DNA of 41,745 nt from Paracoccaceae bacterium (GCA_011389685.1 JAABTV010000031.1:1-41745); one strand, 5' to 3'; positions 28,956 to 39,092 are shown, counted from the first letter of the stretch. Numbers and translations are program-made. The notes: generated from the sequence alone by a model not told the origin.

Positions 28956-30446
28956 TTACCCGGCGCGGCGTTCGTCGAAGCTCTTGGCGATGAAACCGGG
29001 CAGGTGGTCGCCCATGCCCACGACCTTGTTGCCGCTGTCCGACCGGCCGCGACCGCCCTGGTTGCTGCGCTGATCGGTCCTGGGTTTGCTTTCGCGGGGG
29101 GGCTCGTCCTTGACCGGCGCGTCCGGTTCGGCTTTTTCAGCCTTTTCGGGTTTGTCGGCGGGTTTGGCGGCTCTGCGCCTGGGCGCGGGTTTTGCTTTGG
29201 GGCTGTCCTTGGGCGTGTCGCTGGCGGTCTCGCCCGGCGTATCCTTTGCCGCCTCTTTCGGTGCATCCTTGGGTGCGTCGCCTGCGGGTTTGTCGCCGGT
29301 GAGCGGGTTATCGATCCGCGGTATTTCCTTCTGGAGCAGCTTTTCGACCGCGTCGAGGTTCTTTTCGTCGCGCGGGCCGCAGAGCATGAGCGCCTTGCCT
29401 TCGCGCCCGGCGCGGCCGGTGCGGCCGATGCGGTGCACGTAATCCTCGGGGTGGCTGGGGACATCGAAGTTGAACACGTGGCTGACCGCAGGCACGTCGA
29501 GCCCGCGGGCGGCGACATCCGACGCGATCAGCAGCTTGAGCTTGCCTTCGCGGAATCCGTCGAGCGTGCGGGTGCGCTGGGACTGATCGAGGTCGCCATG
29601 GATCGGCGCGGCGTCATAGCCGGATTTCTTGAGCGATTTCGCCAGCGCATCCACCTCTGTCTTGCGGTTGCAGAAGATGATCGCGTTGGTCAGTTTCTCG
29701 CCCTCGCCGTCGAGCAGCGCGCGCAGGAGATTGCGTTTCTCGCTGGCCTCGCGGTCGCGGCGCGAGGGGTGGAACATCACCACGCCCTGTTCGATCATCT
29801 CGGAGGCGGTGGCCTGGCGGGCCACTTCGATCCGGGCCGGGTTGGAGAGGAAGGTATTGGTGATCCGCTCGATCTCGGGGGCCATGGTGGCCGAGTAGAA
29901 GAAGGTCTGGCGGGTGAAGGGCGTGAGCGAGAAGATGCGTTCGATATCGGGGATGAAGCCCATGTCGAGCATGCGGTCGGCCTCGTCCACCACCATGATC
30001 TGAACGCCGTTGAGCAGAAGCTTGCCCCGTTCGAAATGATCGAGCAGCCGGCCCGGCGTGGCGATGAGGACATCGACACCCTTGTCAATCAAGAGATCCT
30101 GTTCCTTGAACGAGACCCCGCCGATCAGCAGCGCCTTGCTCAGCTTGACGTATTTCGCATAGGTGTCGAAGCTTTCGGCCACCTGTGCGGCGAGTTCGCG
30201 CGTGGGGCAGAGCACGAGGCTGCGCGGCATCCGTGCGCGGGCGCGGCCACGGGCCAGCATCGACACCATCGGCAGGGTGAAGCTGGCGGTCTTGCCGGTG
30301 CCGGTCTGGGCGATGCCCAGCACGTCGCGCCCGTTGAGCGCATGCGGGATCGCACCCGCCTGAATCGGGGTGGGGGTTTCATAGCCCGCATCCGCGATGG
30401 CTTTGAAAACCTTCGGGTCGAGGTTCAGGTCTGAGAATTTTGTCAT
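28956..30446 (-). CDS. DEAD-box RNA helicase, RhlE-like, with low-complexity C-terminal tail
   Basis: ATP-dependent RNA helicase of 496 residues. Motifs in order: Q motif region (TPTPIQ), Walker A AQTGTGKT (46-53), PTRELA, DEAD (154-157), SAT (185-187), ARGLDVP and HRIGRTGR (338-345). The core ends near residue 375. The remaining 120 residues are a disordered, Lys/Asp/Pro/Ala-rich tail with repeats such as GDAPKDAPKE and DTPKDSPK, ending in an Arg/Gly stretch likely to bind RNA. It is RhlE-like rather than DbpA-like. It is convergent with rnj. A small hairpin covers the region just before its start (30452-30466). Confidence 0.93.
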   Translation of the reverse strand: MTKFSDLNLDPKVFKAIADAGYETPTPIQAGAIPHALNGRDVLGIAQTGTGKTASFTLPMVSMLARGRARARMPRSLVLCPTRELAAQVAESFDTYAKYVKLSKALLIGGVSFKEQDLLIDKGVDVLIATPGRLLDHFERGKLLLNGVQIMVVDEADRMLDMGFIPDIERIFSLTPFTRQTFFYSATMAPEIERITNTFLSNPARIEVARQATASEMIEQGVVMFHPSRRDREASEKRNLLRALLDGEGEKLTNAIIFCNRKTEVDALAKSLKKSGYDAAPIHGDLDQSQRTRTLDGFREGKLKLLIASDVAARGLDVPAVSHVFNFDVPSHPEDYVHRIGRTGRAGREGKALMLCGPRDEKNLDAVEKLLQKEIPRIDNPLTGDKPAGDAPKDAPKEAAKDTPGETASDTPKDSPKAKPAPRRRAAKPADKPEKAEKAEPDAPVKDEPPRESKPRTDQRSNQGGRGRSDSGNKVVGMGDHLPGFIAKSFDERRAG

Positions 30447-30451
30447 TGTTA

Positions 30452-30466
30452 TCCGTAGTTTACGGA
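30452..30466 (-). promoter_or_regulatory. Hairpin at the helicase translation start
   Basis: TCCGTA-AAC-TACGGA on the coding strand is a perfect 6-bp stem with a 3-base loop, ending 5 bases before the ATG. The only weak Shine-Dalgarno candidate, GGA, lies in its 3' arm. It could reduce ribosome access in a temperature-dependent way. Confidence 0.4.
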
Positions 30467-30639
30467 CAATTCGCGCCCGTAGCGGCTGTTTCGGGGCGGG
30501 CCCGGATGGCCCTGTGGCTGTTCACATATTTAACCCACGCGGCACTCATATAGAAAACCGGGGGCAGCGTCAATCACATGGGCGATGCCGGAGTCAATCC
30601 GCCCATCGGTGCAGTATAGTTGCGCAATTCGAAACGAAA

Positions 30640-31605
30640 TCAGGCAAGATCCGGGAAATGCCGGGCGCGCTTGGCATCGAGGTCGAGATCGTGACAGCGC
30701 AAGAGCCCATGCGCGTCGAGCCGTGCGCGCAAATCGGGCGTAGCGCGGCAGGTTTCATCGTAGAAGGCGCGCAGACCCGCCTCGCCTTCGGTCGATTCGA
30801 TATAGGTGAACAACTCGTGCATCGACATGCCGCCGGTCTCGCGGGGGCGGTTGGGGGCGAGGGCGGGGCGGTAGGAGCCCTGTTCGAGGCGGTAGCGATA
30901 GCTCTTGATGAAGTCCTGCCACCTTTGGGCATGCATGTGGCAAAGCTCGGTCTGGTCAAGCTCGACCTGACCGGGGTTCTGCACCTCGCCGAGCTGGATG
31001 TTGTGGATCTTCATCGAGAGTCCCTCGATTCGCGTGCGAAAGAACAGCTTGCCCGCCACATGGGAAAGGAAGCCGCCATTGAGAAACCCGCCATAGGTGG
31101 GATAGATCGCCTCGCTCTGGCGCTGGCGGAGGGCGCGGTCGTTGCTCATCGCCTTGAAACAGGTGTGACCGGCGGGAATGTCGGTGATGCCGTCAGAGGA
31201 CAGCGCCTCGATCGGGCGGATGCGGGCACAGAGGCAATCGGCGGGGAGAGGGTGAAGTTGATCGTCCAAGGGTTTGTAAGGCCACAGGAATTCGTCAACG
31301 TCGATATGCGCGATCCAGTCGATATCGGCGGCCTTGCGGAGATAGGCGTGGCGCGCGTTGGCGGTCTGGCGGGCCTGATGCTTGACCGGGCGGTTGGCGC
31401 TGCGCCAATGGTCGGGGTCGGCCCTGAAGACGCGGATCCTGGGGTGCTGTTTCAGGGCCTCGAACGCGGACGGGTTGTCATCGTCGAGATAGAGGAACAG
31501 CCGGTGCGCCCCGAGATCGAGGTGATGGGCGGCGAAATCGGCGATTTCGCGCAGCGGTGCCTTGATCGTGGAGACGATGCCCCAGCGAGGCCTGTCCTGC
31601 GCCAT
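30640..31605 (-). CDS. Glycosyltransferase family 2-like protein (Glyco_tranf_2_4 type), copy 1
   Basis: The 321-residue protein has the GT-A-like N-terminus RWGIVSTIKAP...FAAHHLDLGAHRLFLYLDD and the sugar-nucleotide/metal motif HIDVDEF (Asp102, Asp104). This matches the branch of small glycosyltransferases that share a HHLDLG motif. No signal peptide or membrane segment is seen, so it should act in the cytoplasm. It is a tandem paralogue of the upstream gene (31606-32523); its ATG directly abuts that gene's TGA. The acceptor is unknown, and surface polysaccharide or protein glycosylation is possible. Confidence 0.85.
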   Translation of the reverse strand: MAQDRPRWGIVSTIKAPLREIADFAAHHLDLGAHRLFLYLDDDNPSAFEALKQHPRIRVFRADPDHWRSANRPVKHQARQTANARHAYLRKAADIDWIAHIDVDEFLWPYKPLDDQLHPLPADCLCARIRPIEALSSDGITDIPAGHTCFKAMSNDRALRQRQSEAIYPTYGGFLNGGFLSHVAGKLFFRTRIEGLSMKIHNIQLGEVQNPGQVELDQTELCHMHAQRWQDFIKSYRYRLEQGSYRPALAPNRPRETGGMSMHELFTYIESTEGEAGLRAFYDETCRATPDLRARLDAHGLLRCHDLDLDAKRARHFPDLA

Positions 31606-32523
31606 TCAGATCCCGCCTTGCCTTGCCGCGTCGGGAAACAGTTTCCGCGCTTTGGCGTCAAGCTGCAAGTCCCGCGAGACGAGCATGCCGCGGCTGGCGA
31701 GCGCGGCGAGATGGGCGGGCGTGGCGGTGCAGGTGGTTTCGTAGAATCTCCGCAACCCGGGTTCGCCCTCGGTTTGCAGGATGACGTCGAAAAGTTCCTG
31801 AAGGCTTAACCGCCCGTCCCTTGCCGCCGAATAGGAGCCAGCGGCGCGGCGCGCGGGCAGGCGAGTGCGAAAATCCTCCCATCCGGTGGCGTGGGCGTGG
31901 CCGAGGCGCAGCGCGGTGAGGCGTTGTGCGCGGGGGCGTCGCGCGGCGGGCAGGCGCAGCCGGTGAATGCCGGGCCGTGCGCCGGCAATTCCGCAACGGC
32001 AAAAGACCTTGCCCTCGCCATGGCTGACGAGACCATTTTGCAGATGCAGCCCGTAATCGGGGTAAAGCTCTTCGAGAACGGCGCGGGATTGTCCGGCCTC
32101 GTGCGGCGCGAGCTTGAAATGGGAGACCGGGCCGGGCGTGACGGGGGTGAGCAGTTCGGCGGGCATGACGCGCGCCTCCTCGTTCTGGTCGGGCAGGGCG
32201 GCGAGGGTCCGGGCGATGGTGGTGCCGGGGTCGGGCAGGAGAAACTCGTCACAGTCGATATGGGCGAGCCAGTCGAGCGATGTATCGGCATAGGCCCGCA
32301 CGGCATTGGCCATCTGGCGGCGGTGGAGTGCTGCGGGCGTTGGAACGCCGGGCAAGAGGCTGAGCGCGGGATGGGCGAGCGATTCGGCGCCGGGCAGGGG
32401 CGCGTCGAGCAGGATATGGACATGCGCGGCGCCGAGATCGAGGTGATGGGCGGCAAAGCGGGCGATCTCGGCCAGGGTGGCGCGGGCAGTGCAGACGATG
32501 CCCCAGCGTGTCGGTTCAGCCAT
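31606..32523 (-). CDS. Glycosyltransferase family 2-like protein, copy 2
   Basis: 305 residues, paralogous to the downstream neighbour: both have RWGIV, EIA.FAAHHLDLGA, a DVDEF or DCDEF motif (Asp90, Asp92 here), a YPDYG or YPTYG segment, the TEGE.GLR.FY motif and a C-terminal LD(L)DAK ending. The start overlaps the 3' end of the upstream unknown gene by 8 bases, and the stop abuts the next ATG, so the three genes form one translationally coupled unit. The two paralogues may add successive sugars or serve different substrates; this is not readable from the sequence. Confidence 0.85.
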   Translation of the reverse strand: MAEPTRWGIVCTARATLAEIARFAAHHLDLGAAHVHILLDAPLPGAESLAHPALSLLPGVPTPAALHRRQMANAVRAYADTSLDWLAHIDCDEFLLPDPGTTIARTLAALPDQNEEARVMPAELLTPVTPGPVSHFKLAPHEAGQSRAVLEELYPDYGLHLQNGLVSHGEGKVFCRCGIAGARPGIHRLRLPAARRPRAQRLTALRLGHAHATGWEDFRTRLPARRAAGSYSAARDGRLSLQELFDVILQTEGEPGLRRFYETTCTATPAHLAALASRGMLVSRDLQLDAKARKLFPDAARQGGI

Positions 32524-33265
32524 GCGGTGCGGGCGTGGTTTCTGGCGGAATTTCAGTCATTTGCCCGCGCATGGCGGCGAAACGGGCGAAGACGGTGCGC
32601 GGATCGTCGAACAGTTCCCCAAGCAGGTTGCGCGCCAGCGGCCCGGCGGTCGTCTCGCTTCTCGCGTCGATCAGGATCGGGGCGAGCAGGTTCACGTCAA
32701 GCCCGCCCGAGGAGATCGAGTAATGGTCCATGTCGAGCGCGAGGGCGTGGCGCCCGGTGTTGCGCGGCGCGAAGGGATCGGCCGGTTTGGCCCCCGAATG
32801 GCAGCGTTCGGATTCGTAAAGCTTCATCATGCCGAAGAGGAGCGCCATCGACTGACCCAGGCGGCGCTGGGTTTCGGTGGTGCCATGGTCGGCGAAGGTG
32901 GTGATCGACGAGACCTTCCAGCGCCAGTCGAGATGGGTGACCAGGTGCTCGCCTTGTTCGCGCCAGAGCCGCTGAAAGAGCCGTGGCGCGCGCCAGGGCG
33001 ACCTGCGCTTGCGCAACACGGCGATGAGGCAGGCGTTGAGCAGGCAAAGCTCGGATTTTCCGAGGAATTCATGGGCGATCTGGTGGCGCTTGGTGAAATA
33101 GCGGCGGCCCTTGTCGGGCAGGGCGAGGACCGGCGTTTCGGCCAGCGCCGCGAGGTCCACATCGAGCGGCGGCAAGCCCGCATTGGCCCCGTTGAGGGGG
33201 GTGCGCCGGGCCTGCCAGCGCTCGATGATGGTGTCGACCCCCTCGGGGTAACTGCGCGTTGTCAT
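32516..33265 (-). CDS. Conserved-looking protein of unknown function heading the glycosyltransferase unit
   Basis: 249 residues, soluble, without signal peptide or membrane helix. I do not recognise a family. Visible features are a DKGRRYFTKRHQIAHEFLGK stretch near residue 51 and many aromatic and basic residues in the middle. A region ALDMDHYSISSGGLDVN follows. Because it overlaps the first glycosyltransferase gene by 8 bases, it probably belongs to the same pathway. The coding strand has no good Shine-Dalgarno sequence before the ATG. Confidence 0.75.
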   Translation of the reverse strand: MTTRSYPEGVDTIIERWQARRTPLNGANAGLPPLDVDLAALAETPVLALPDKGRRYFTKRHQIAHEFLGKSELCLLNACLIAVLRKRRSPWRAPRLFQRLWREQGEHLVTHLDWRWKVSSITTFADHGTTETQRRLGQSMALLFGMMKLYESERCHSGAKPADPFAPRNTGRHALALDMDHYSISSGGLDVNLLAPILIDARSETTAGPLARNLLGELFDDPRTVFARFAAMRGQMTEIPPETTPAPHG

Positions 33266-33313
33266 TGGCGGAGTATTGGCGCGGGGGGTGGCGCCGTCAA
33301 TCGGGCACGCGCT

Positions 33314-34921
<1,608 letters not shown>

Positions 34922-34974
34922 GAGCGCGCGTATAGGTAAGGTTTTGGGCAAAGGCAAGAAAAGAGGGGGATGAC

Positions 34975-35018
34975 ATCCGGCTGCTGGTCGGCTGCTGCCC
35001 GGCTGCCGTCCGGTGCGC
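34975..35018. repeat. Four 11-bp units around GGCTG between prfC and the BrnA-like gene
   Basis: The units are ATCCGGCTGCT, GGTCGGCTGCT, GCCCGGCTGCC and a degenerate GTCCGGTGCGC. GGCTG recurs every 11 bp. As at 7091-7123 the array is preceded by TGACATCCGG and followed by a GTTAAC and GGCGGTC (near 35038-35045). Confidence 0.75.
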
Positions 35019-35081
35019 TTGGGGGGCGTTAACCTTTGGCGGTCAGGGTTGCATCGAAGTTTACGCGAAAGGAGCGGCGGG

Positions 35082-35450
35082 ATGAGTGAAACGAAACGCA
35101 TGGCCGAGGCGCGGATGGCCGAGGAGTTGCGGCGCTTCCAGGCGCAACTGGCGCAGGACTGGCTCGACCGGTCGCTGCCCGAGGAGTGGAACGGGCTCGC
35201 GTCGCGCCAGCCGCTGGAGCCGGTGAAGGAACGGGTGACCATCCGGCTCGATGCGGACATGGTGCGGTGGTTTCGCAAGCTGGGGCCGGGCTACGGGCGG
35301 CGGATCAACGCGGTGTTGCGAATCTACTGGGAGGCGCTGAGCGCGGGGCGGATCAAGGCGCATTGGGACGAGGACGAGCTGTCGCCGCCGTTCATGGAGT
35401 TGATCGAGCGGATGGCGGAGCTGAGCGAGGCGCGGCGCGGCGAGGGGTGA
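35082..35450 (+). CDS. Orphan BrnA-like antitoxin/DNA-binding protein
   Basis: The 122 residues have a ribbon-helix-helix-like segment ERVTIRLDADMVRWFRKLGPGYGRRINAVLRIYW (about 50-83, continuous in the protein but listed here as key residues VTIRLD, GPGY and INAVLR), which is the conserved core of the BrnA family of antitoxins. A BrnT-type toxin gene normally lies directly upstream; none is present here, and the neighbours are prfC and a Hint protein. AAAGGAG (35068-35074), 7 bases before 35082, decides the start over an upstream in-frame ATG at 35013. It may act as a regulator rather than an antitoxin. Confidence 0.82.
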   Translation: MSETKRMAEARMAEELRRFQAQLAQDWLDRSLPEEWNGLASRQPLEPVKERVTIRLDADMVRWFRKLGPGYGRRINAVLRIYWEALSAGRIKAHWDEDELSPPFMELIERMAELSEARRGEG

Positions 35451-35502
35451 GTCGGTTACGCTCGATCAAATTCATTTCGCTCGGACTGCTTGCAGCCCGG
35501 GC

Positions 35503-35532
35503 AGCGCCCGCCCCGCCCCTTGGGCGGGCGCT
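35503..35532. terminator. Strong stem-loop between convergent genes
   Basis: AGCGCCCGCCC (35503-35513) pairs perfectly with GGGCGGGCGCT (35522-35532) across an 8-base loop. It lies in the 236-bp gap between the ends of the BrnA-like gene (plus) and the Hint gene (minus). The T-run is weak, but the location fits a bidirectional terminator. The rest of the gap (35533-35686) shows no gene. Confidence 0.6.
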
Positions 35533-35686
35533 TCGCACCCACCCCGGGTCGGGAGCTGCCCTTTCGTTGGGCGTCAGCCGAATCCCGTTCGCCGCAGCGT
35601 GCCGGGGTTCGAGCCCTTTACCCGCGGCCCACCCGCCGCGCGCCATGGGCGGGTCAAGGGGCGGGTTCAGGGTGCGCGGGGCGATG

Positions 35687-36700
35687 TCAGCGGGTCGAGG
35701 CGCGGCGCAGGATCTCGGCCGCGTCGGGGCGGTCGACCAGATTTTTCGCGATCTCGAAATCGAGATGGTTCGGCATGGCGTGGCGCGGCAGCGTCGCGGC
35801 CATTCTCGCGGCCACGCCGTCGGGCAGGGCAGGCCGGGTGCGCGGGTCGATCAGCAGGGTTTCGGCGGCGATGCCTTCGGCGAAGATGATCTGGTGGCGG
35901 TCGAAAAGAAGCTGGAAGTAATCGACGAAGCCGCCGGCCTGCACCCGCACCGTATCGCCGTTGACGAGGTGGCGCGCGCGCACGAGGATTTCGGGGCGGC
36001 CGGCGCCGATCCGGTCGGAGCGTTGGTAGATGAAGAGCCGGTGATCGGGTGAGACCAGCAGGTCGTGTTGGTTGTGCAGGGTGCCGGCGGTGATCAGGAT
36101 CGGCGCGAATTCGCCCACCGCGCGCACCGTGTTCTGGCCGATCCATCGGATCGCCTGCGGACCGTCGTCGCGGGTCAGCACGCGGTCGCCGACCTGCAGA
36201 TCCTCGATCGGGCGTTGTTGCCCGGTGGTGAGCGTGATCCGGGTGCCGCGCGCGAAGGAGACGCAGGCGACCTGGGCAAAGCGCGAAAGCGCGGTCTCGC
36301 GGTCGATGCCGACCAGCAGGTAATCGGTCTTGGGGCGTATGTCCGCCAGCGGCAGGCCGTAGATCTCGGCCGCGTGGCCGTCAGCATCGACCTCGACCAG
36401 CACCAGCAGTTCGGTGACGTCGCTGGCGCGGGTCATGAAGGTGAGGCAGGAATCGAGCACCACGGTCGCGCCAGGCTGGCCCAGCGATGAGTCGTTGGCC
36501 ACGGTGAAATGCCCGTTATCGGCGGTATGCAGCGAAAGCCGGTTCGGCGCCGCATGGCGGGCCAATTGATAGCAATCCTCGGGCACGAGGTCATCCGCGA
36601 AGCCGAGCCCGTCGCCCATGTTGGCGCCGTTCGTTACCCGCAGCAGGGCCGACGGGTAGACGGGCAGCGCATGGGCCGGGCGGGTGTGGTCGGTCGTCAT
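35687..36700 (-). CDS. Hint-domain protein (Hint_2 type)
   Basis: The 337-residue protein has a Hint (hedgehog/intein) module in its middle: SFARGTRITLTTGQQRPIED near residue 148, then LQVGDRVLTRDDGPQAIRWIG and LLVSPDHRLFI (His220). The N-terminal 145 residues are not recognised. The family normally has Cys before F-x-x-G-T; here that position is Ser148, with a cysteine two residues earlier (Cys146). Such proteins are common in Rhodobacteraceae, often near secreted or calcium-binding proteins. The ATG at 36700 was chosen because it is the last start before the conserved N-terminus and has AAGG upstream; the frame stays open to 37366 without a better start. Confidence 0.85.
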   Translation of the reverse strand: MTTDHTRPAHALPVYPSALLRVTNGANMGDGLGFADDLVPEDCYQLARHAAPNRLSLHTADNGHFTVANDSSLGQPGATVVLDSCLTFMTRASDVTELLVLVEVDADGHAAEIYGLPLADIRPKTDYLLVGIDRETALSRFAQVACVSFARGTRITLTTGQQRPIEDLQVGDRVLTRDDGPQAIRWIGQNTVRAVGEFAPILITAGTLHNQHDLLVSPDHRLFIYQRSDRIGAGRPEILVRARHLVNGDTVRVQAGGFVDYFQLLFDRHQIIFAEGIAAETLLIDPRTRPALPDGVAARMAATLPRHAMPNHLDFEIAKNLVDRPDAAEILRRASTR

Positions 36701-36905
36701 TCGGGGCCTTTTCGCGGTGGTGTTGCCGGACTGGCGACGATCTAGCCTAGGATTGTGGCGAGATCGGGTCAACGTGTCGGAGATTTGGCGGCCGGGATTT
36801 TGCGGCGGCGCGACGGGCGTGGTTGCCGCGACGCGGGGATCGGCTGGCATTTCGCGCCGAGGTGCGTTTAAGTCGGGGCCGGACATGACAGAAAGGGAGA
36901 CGGAG

Positions 36906-37685
36906 ATGGATCTGGGACTCGCGGGAAAGAAGGCGGTGGTTTGCGCCTCGTCGAAGGGCCTCGGCCGGGGTTGTGCCGAGGCACTGGCCGGGGCGGGCGT
37001 GTCGCTGGTGCTCAATGCGCGCGGCGCGGATGTGCTTGAGGCGACGGCAAAGGAGATTGCGGCGAAGCATGGCGTCGAGGTGGTGCCGGTTGCGGCCGAC
37101 ATCACCACCGAAGCGGGCCGCGCGAAGGTGCTGGAGGCCGCCGGTGCGGTCGATATCCTGGTCAACAATGCGGGCGGGCCGCCGCCGGGCATGTGGTATG
37201 ACTGGGAGCGCGAGGATTTCATCAAGGCGCTGGATGCCAACATGCTGGCCCCGATCGCGATGATGAAGGCGCTGTTGCCGGGGATGATGGAACGCGGATG
37301 GGGCCGGGTGGTGAACATCACCTCGGTTTCGGTGCGGGCGCCGATCGGGGTGCTGGGTCTGTCCAATTCGGCGCGCGCCGGGCTGACCGGCTATGTTGCG
37401 GGCACGGCGCGGCAGGTGGCGGGATCGGGGGTGACGATCAACAACCTGCTGCCCGGCATTCACGCGACCGACCGCGCCGTGGCGCTGGATGGCAATGCCG
37501 CCAAGGCGCAGGGGCTGACCCCGGAGGAGGTGCGCGCGGCACGCTGTGACACGATTCCGGCCGGGCGCTATGGCACCGCCGGGGAATTCGGCGCGGCCTG
37601 TGCGTTCCTTTGTTCGCAGCATGCCGGCTTCATGGTCGGGCAGAACATCCTGCTCGATGGCGGGGCGGCGAACATCACCATCTGA
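36906..37685 (+). CDS. Short-chain dehydrogenase/reductase family protein without canonical Tyr/Lys
   Basis: Rossmann-fold protein of 259 residues. The N-terminal cofactor loop reads CASSKGLGRG, with Cys in place of the first Gly, and NNAGG follows in the fourth-strand region. The usual Tyr-x3-Lys is replaced: the helix reads SNSARAGL, placing Ser and Arg where the catalytic Tyr and Lys should be. The C-terminal LLPGI and GQNILLDGGAAN segments are normal. GGGAG (36895-36899) at a 6-base spacer supports the ATG at 36906 over one at 36885. A sub-branch of FabG-like SDRs shares these replacements, so it may have a different chemistry. Confidence 0.88.
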   Translation: MDLGLAGKKAVVCASSKGLGRGCAEALAGAGVSLVLNARGADVLEATAKEIAAKHGVEVVPVAADITTEAGRAKVLEAAGAVDILVNNAGGPPPGMWYDWEREDFIKALDANMLAPIAMMKALLPGMMERGWGRVVNITSVSVRAPIGVLGLSNSARAGLTGYVAGTARQVAGSGVTINNLLPGIHATDRAVALDGNAAKAQGLTPEEVRAARCDTIPAGRYGTAGEFGAACAFLCSQHAGFMVGQNILLDGGAANITI

Positions 37686-37739
37686 GGGCGCGTCCGACCG
37701 GGTCTTGCCGCGCCGCGGGGGGCGGCGTAAGGGGATGCC

Positions 37740-39092
37740 ATGGGACATCCTGTCACATATCGCGAGCATGCCCGTTCGGCGCTGATTCTCGGCCTGCCGC
37801 TGATTGGTGGAAACGTCGCGCAATACGCGGTGACGCTGACCGATACGCTCATGCTGGGCTGGTATGACGTGGGGGCGCTGGCCGGGAACGTGCTGGGCGG
37901 CATGGTGTTTTTCGTGCTGTTCATCTTTGGCGCGGGGTTTGCTCTGGCGGTGATGCCGGCGGTGGCCTCGGCCGAGGCCGAGGGCAACACGGTGCAGGTG
38001 CGGCGGGTCACGCGGATGGGGCTTTGGGCCTCGCTCGGATTCGGGCTGGCGGCGATGCCGATCTTCATCTTTGCCCGTCCCATTCTGGGCGTGATGGGGC
38101 AGGAGGCGGATGTCGCCGAACTGGCCGCGCAATACCTTGGAATCGCGGGTTGGGGGATCCTGCCGGCGCTGGCGGGGATGGTGCTCAAGAGCTATCTCTC
38201 GGCGCGCGAATACACCGGCATCGTGTTGTGGGGGACGGTGGTGGCGGCGCTGGCCAACGTGGCGGTGAATTACGCGCTGATCTTCGGCAATTGGGGCGCG
38301 CCGGAACTGGGCATTCGCGGCGCCGCGATTGCTTCGGTCGTGGTGCAGAGCGTGCTTCTGGTGGCGCTGATGGGCTATATTCTGATCCGGGCACCGGAAC
38401 ACACGCTGTTCCTGCGGTTCTGGCGGCCCGACTGGGAGGCGCTGGGGCAGGTGGTGTGGGTGGGGTTGCCGATCGGGCTGACCCTGCTGGCGGAGGTGAG
38501 CCTGTTCGCGGCCAGCTCGGTGATGATGGGGTGGCTGGGCAAGGTGCCGCTGGCGGCGCACGGGATCGCGCTCAACATTGCGTCGCTGGTGTTCATGGTG
38601 CATCTGGGCCTGTCAAGCGCGGCCACGGTGCGGGTCGGTCGTGCGATCGGGCGGCGCGATGTTGACGGGCTCATGCGCGGGGCGATTGTCGTGCTGGGCC
38701 TGTCGATGGCGGCGGCGTTGATTTCGGTGGTGGTGTTCGTGACGGTGCCGGGGCCGATGGTGGGGCTGTTTCTCGACCCGAACGATCCGCAGCGCGAGGC
38801 GGTGCTGGCGATCGGGGTGGTGCTGATGATGGCGGCGGCGCTGTTCCAGCTGGTCGACGCGGCGCAGGTCATGGCGCTGGGCCTGTTGCGCGGATTGCAG
38901 GACACCAGGGTGCCGATGCTGATCGCGGTGCTGGCCTATTGGGTCGTGGGCGTGCCGGCGAGCTATGGGCTGGGTTTCGTGCTGGGCCTTGGTGGGGTCG
39001 GGGTCTGGCTGGGCCTGGCGCTGGGTCTGGCGGTGGCGGCGGGTCTGTTGATGTGGCGGTTCTTTGCGGTTTCGGTGGCGCGCGCGTTGTGA
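37740..39092 (+). CDS. MATE family efflux transporter
   Basis: Multidrug and toxic compound extrusion type membrane protein of 450 residues with about 12 hydrophobic helices. Family features are LPLIGGNVAQYAVTLTDTLMLG at the N-terminus, the repeated two-bundle organisation (second bundle begins LPIGLTLLAEVSLFAASSVMMG) and VRVGRAIGRRD. It would exchange Na+ or H+ for organic cations at the inner membrane; the substrate is unknown. AAGGGG lies upstream of the start. It follows the SDR gene after 54 bp and may be co-transcribed. Confidence 0.9.
   Translation: MGHPVTYREHARSALILGLPLIGGNVAQYAVTLTDTLMLGWYDVGALAGNVLGGMVFFVLFIFGAGFALAVMPAVASAEAEGNTVQVRRVTRMGLWASLGFGLAAMPIFIFARPILGVMGQEADVAELAAQYLGIAGWGILPALAGMVLKSYLSAREYTGIVLWGTVVAALANVAVNYALIFGNWGAPELGIRGAAIASVVVQSVLLVALMGYILIRAPEHTLFLRFWRPDWEALGQVVWVGLPIGLTLLAEVSLFAASSVMMGWLGKVPLAAHGIALNIASLVFMVHLGLSSAATVRVGRAIGRRDVDGLMRGAIVVLGLSMAAALISVVVFVTVPGPMVGLFLDPNDPQREAVLAIGVVLMMAAALFQLVDAAQVMALGLLRGLQDTRVPMLIAVLAYWVVGVPASYGLGFVLGLGGVGVWLGLALGLAVAAGLLMWRFFAVSVARAL

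Noticed and set aside
29004-30434. Long plus-strand frame opposite the DEAD-box helicase
   Set aside because: It is the antisense of an intact helicase with all motifs, and its translation shows no recognisable domain.
35600-35640. tRNA-like T arm (GGGTTCGAGCCC)
   Set aside because: Only the T-loop-like segment is present; acceptor, D and anticodon arms cannot be folded around it.
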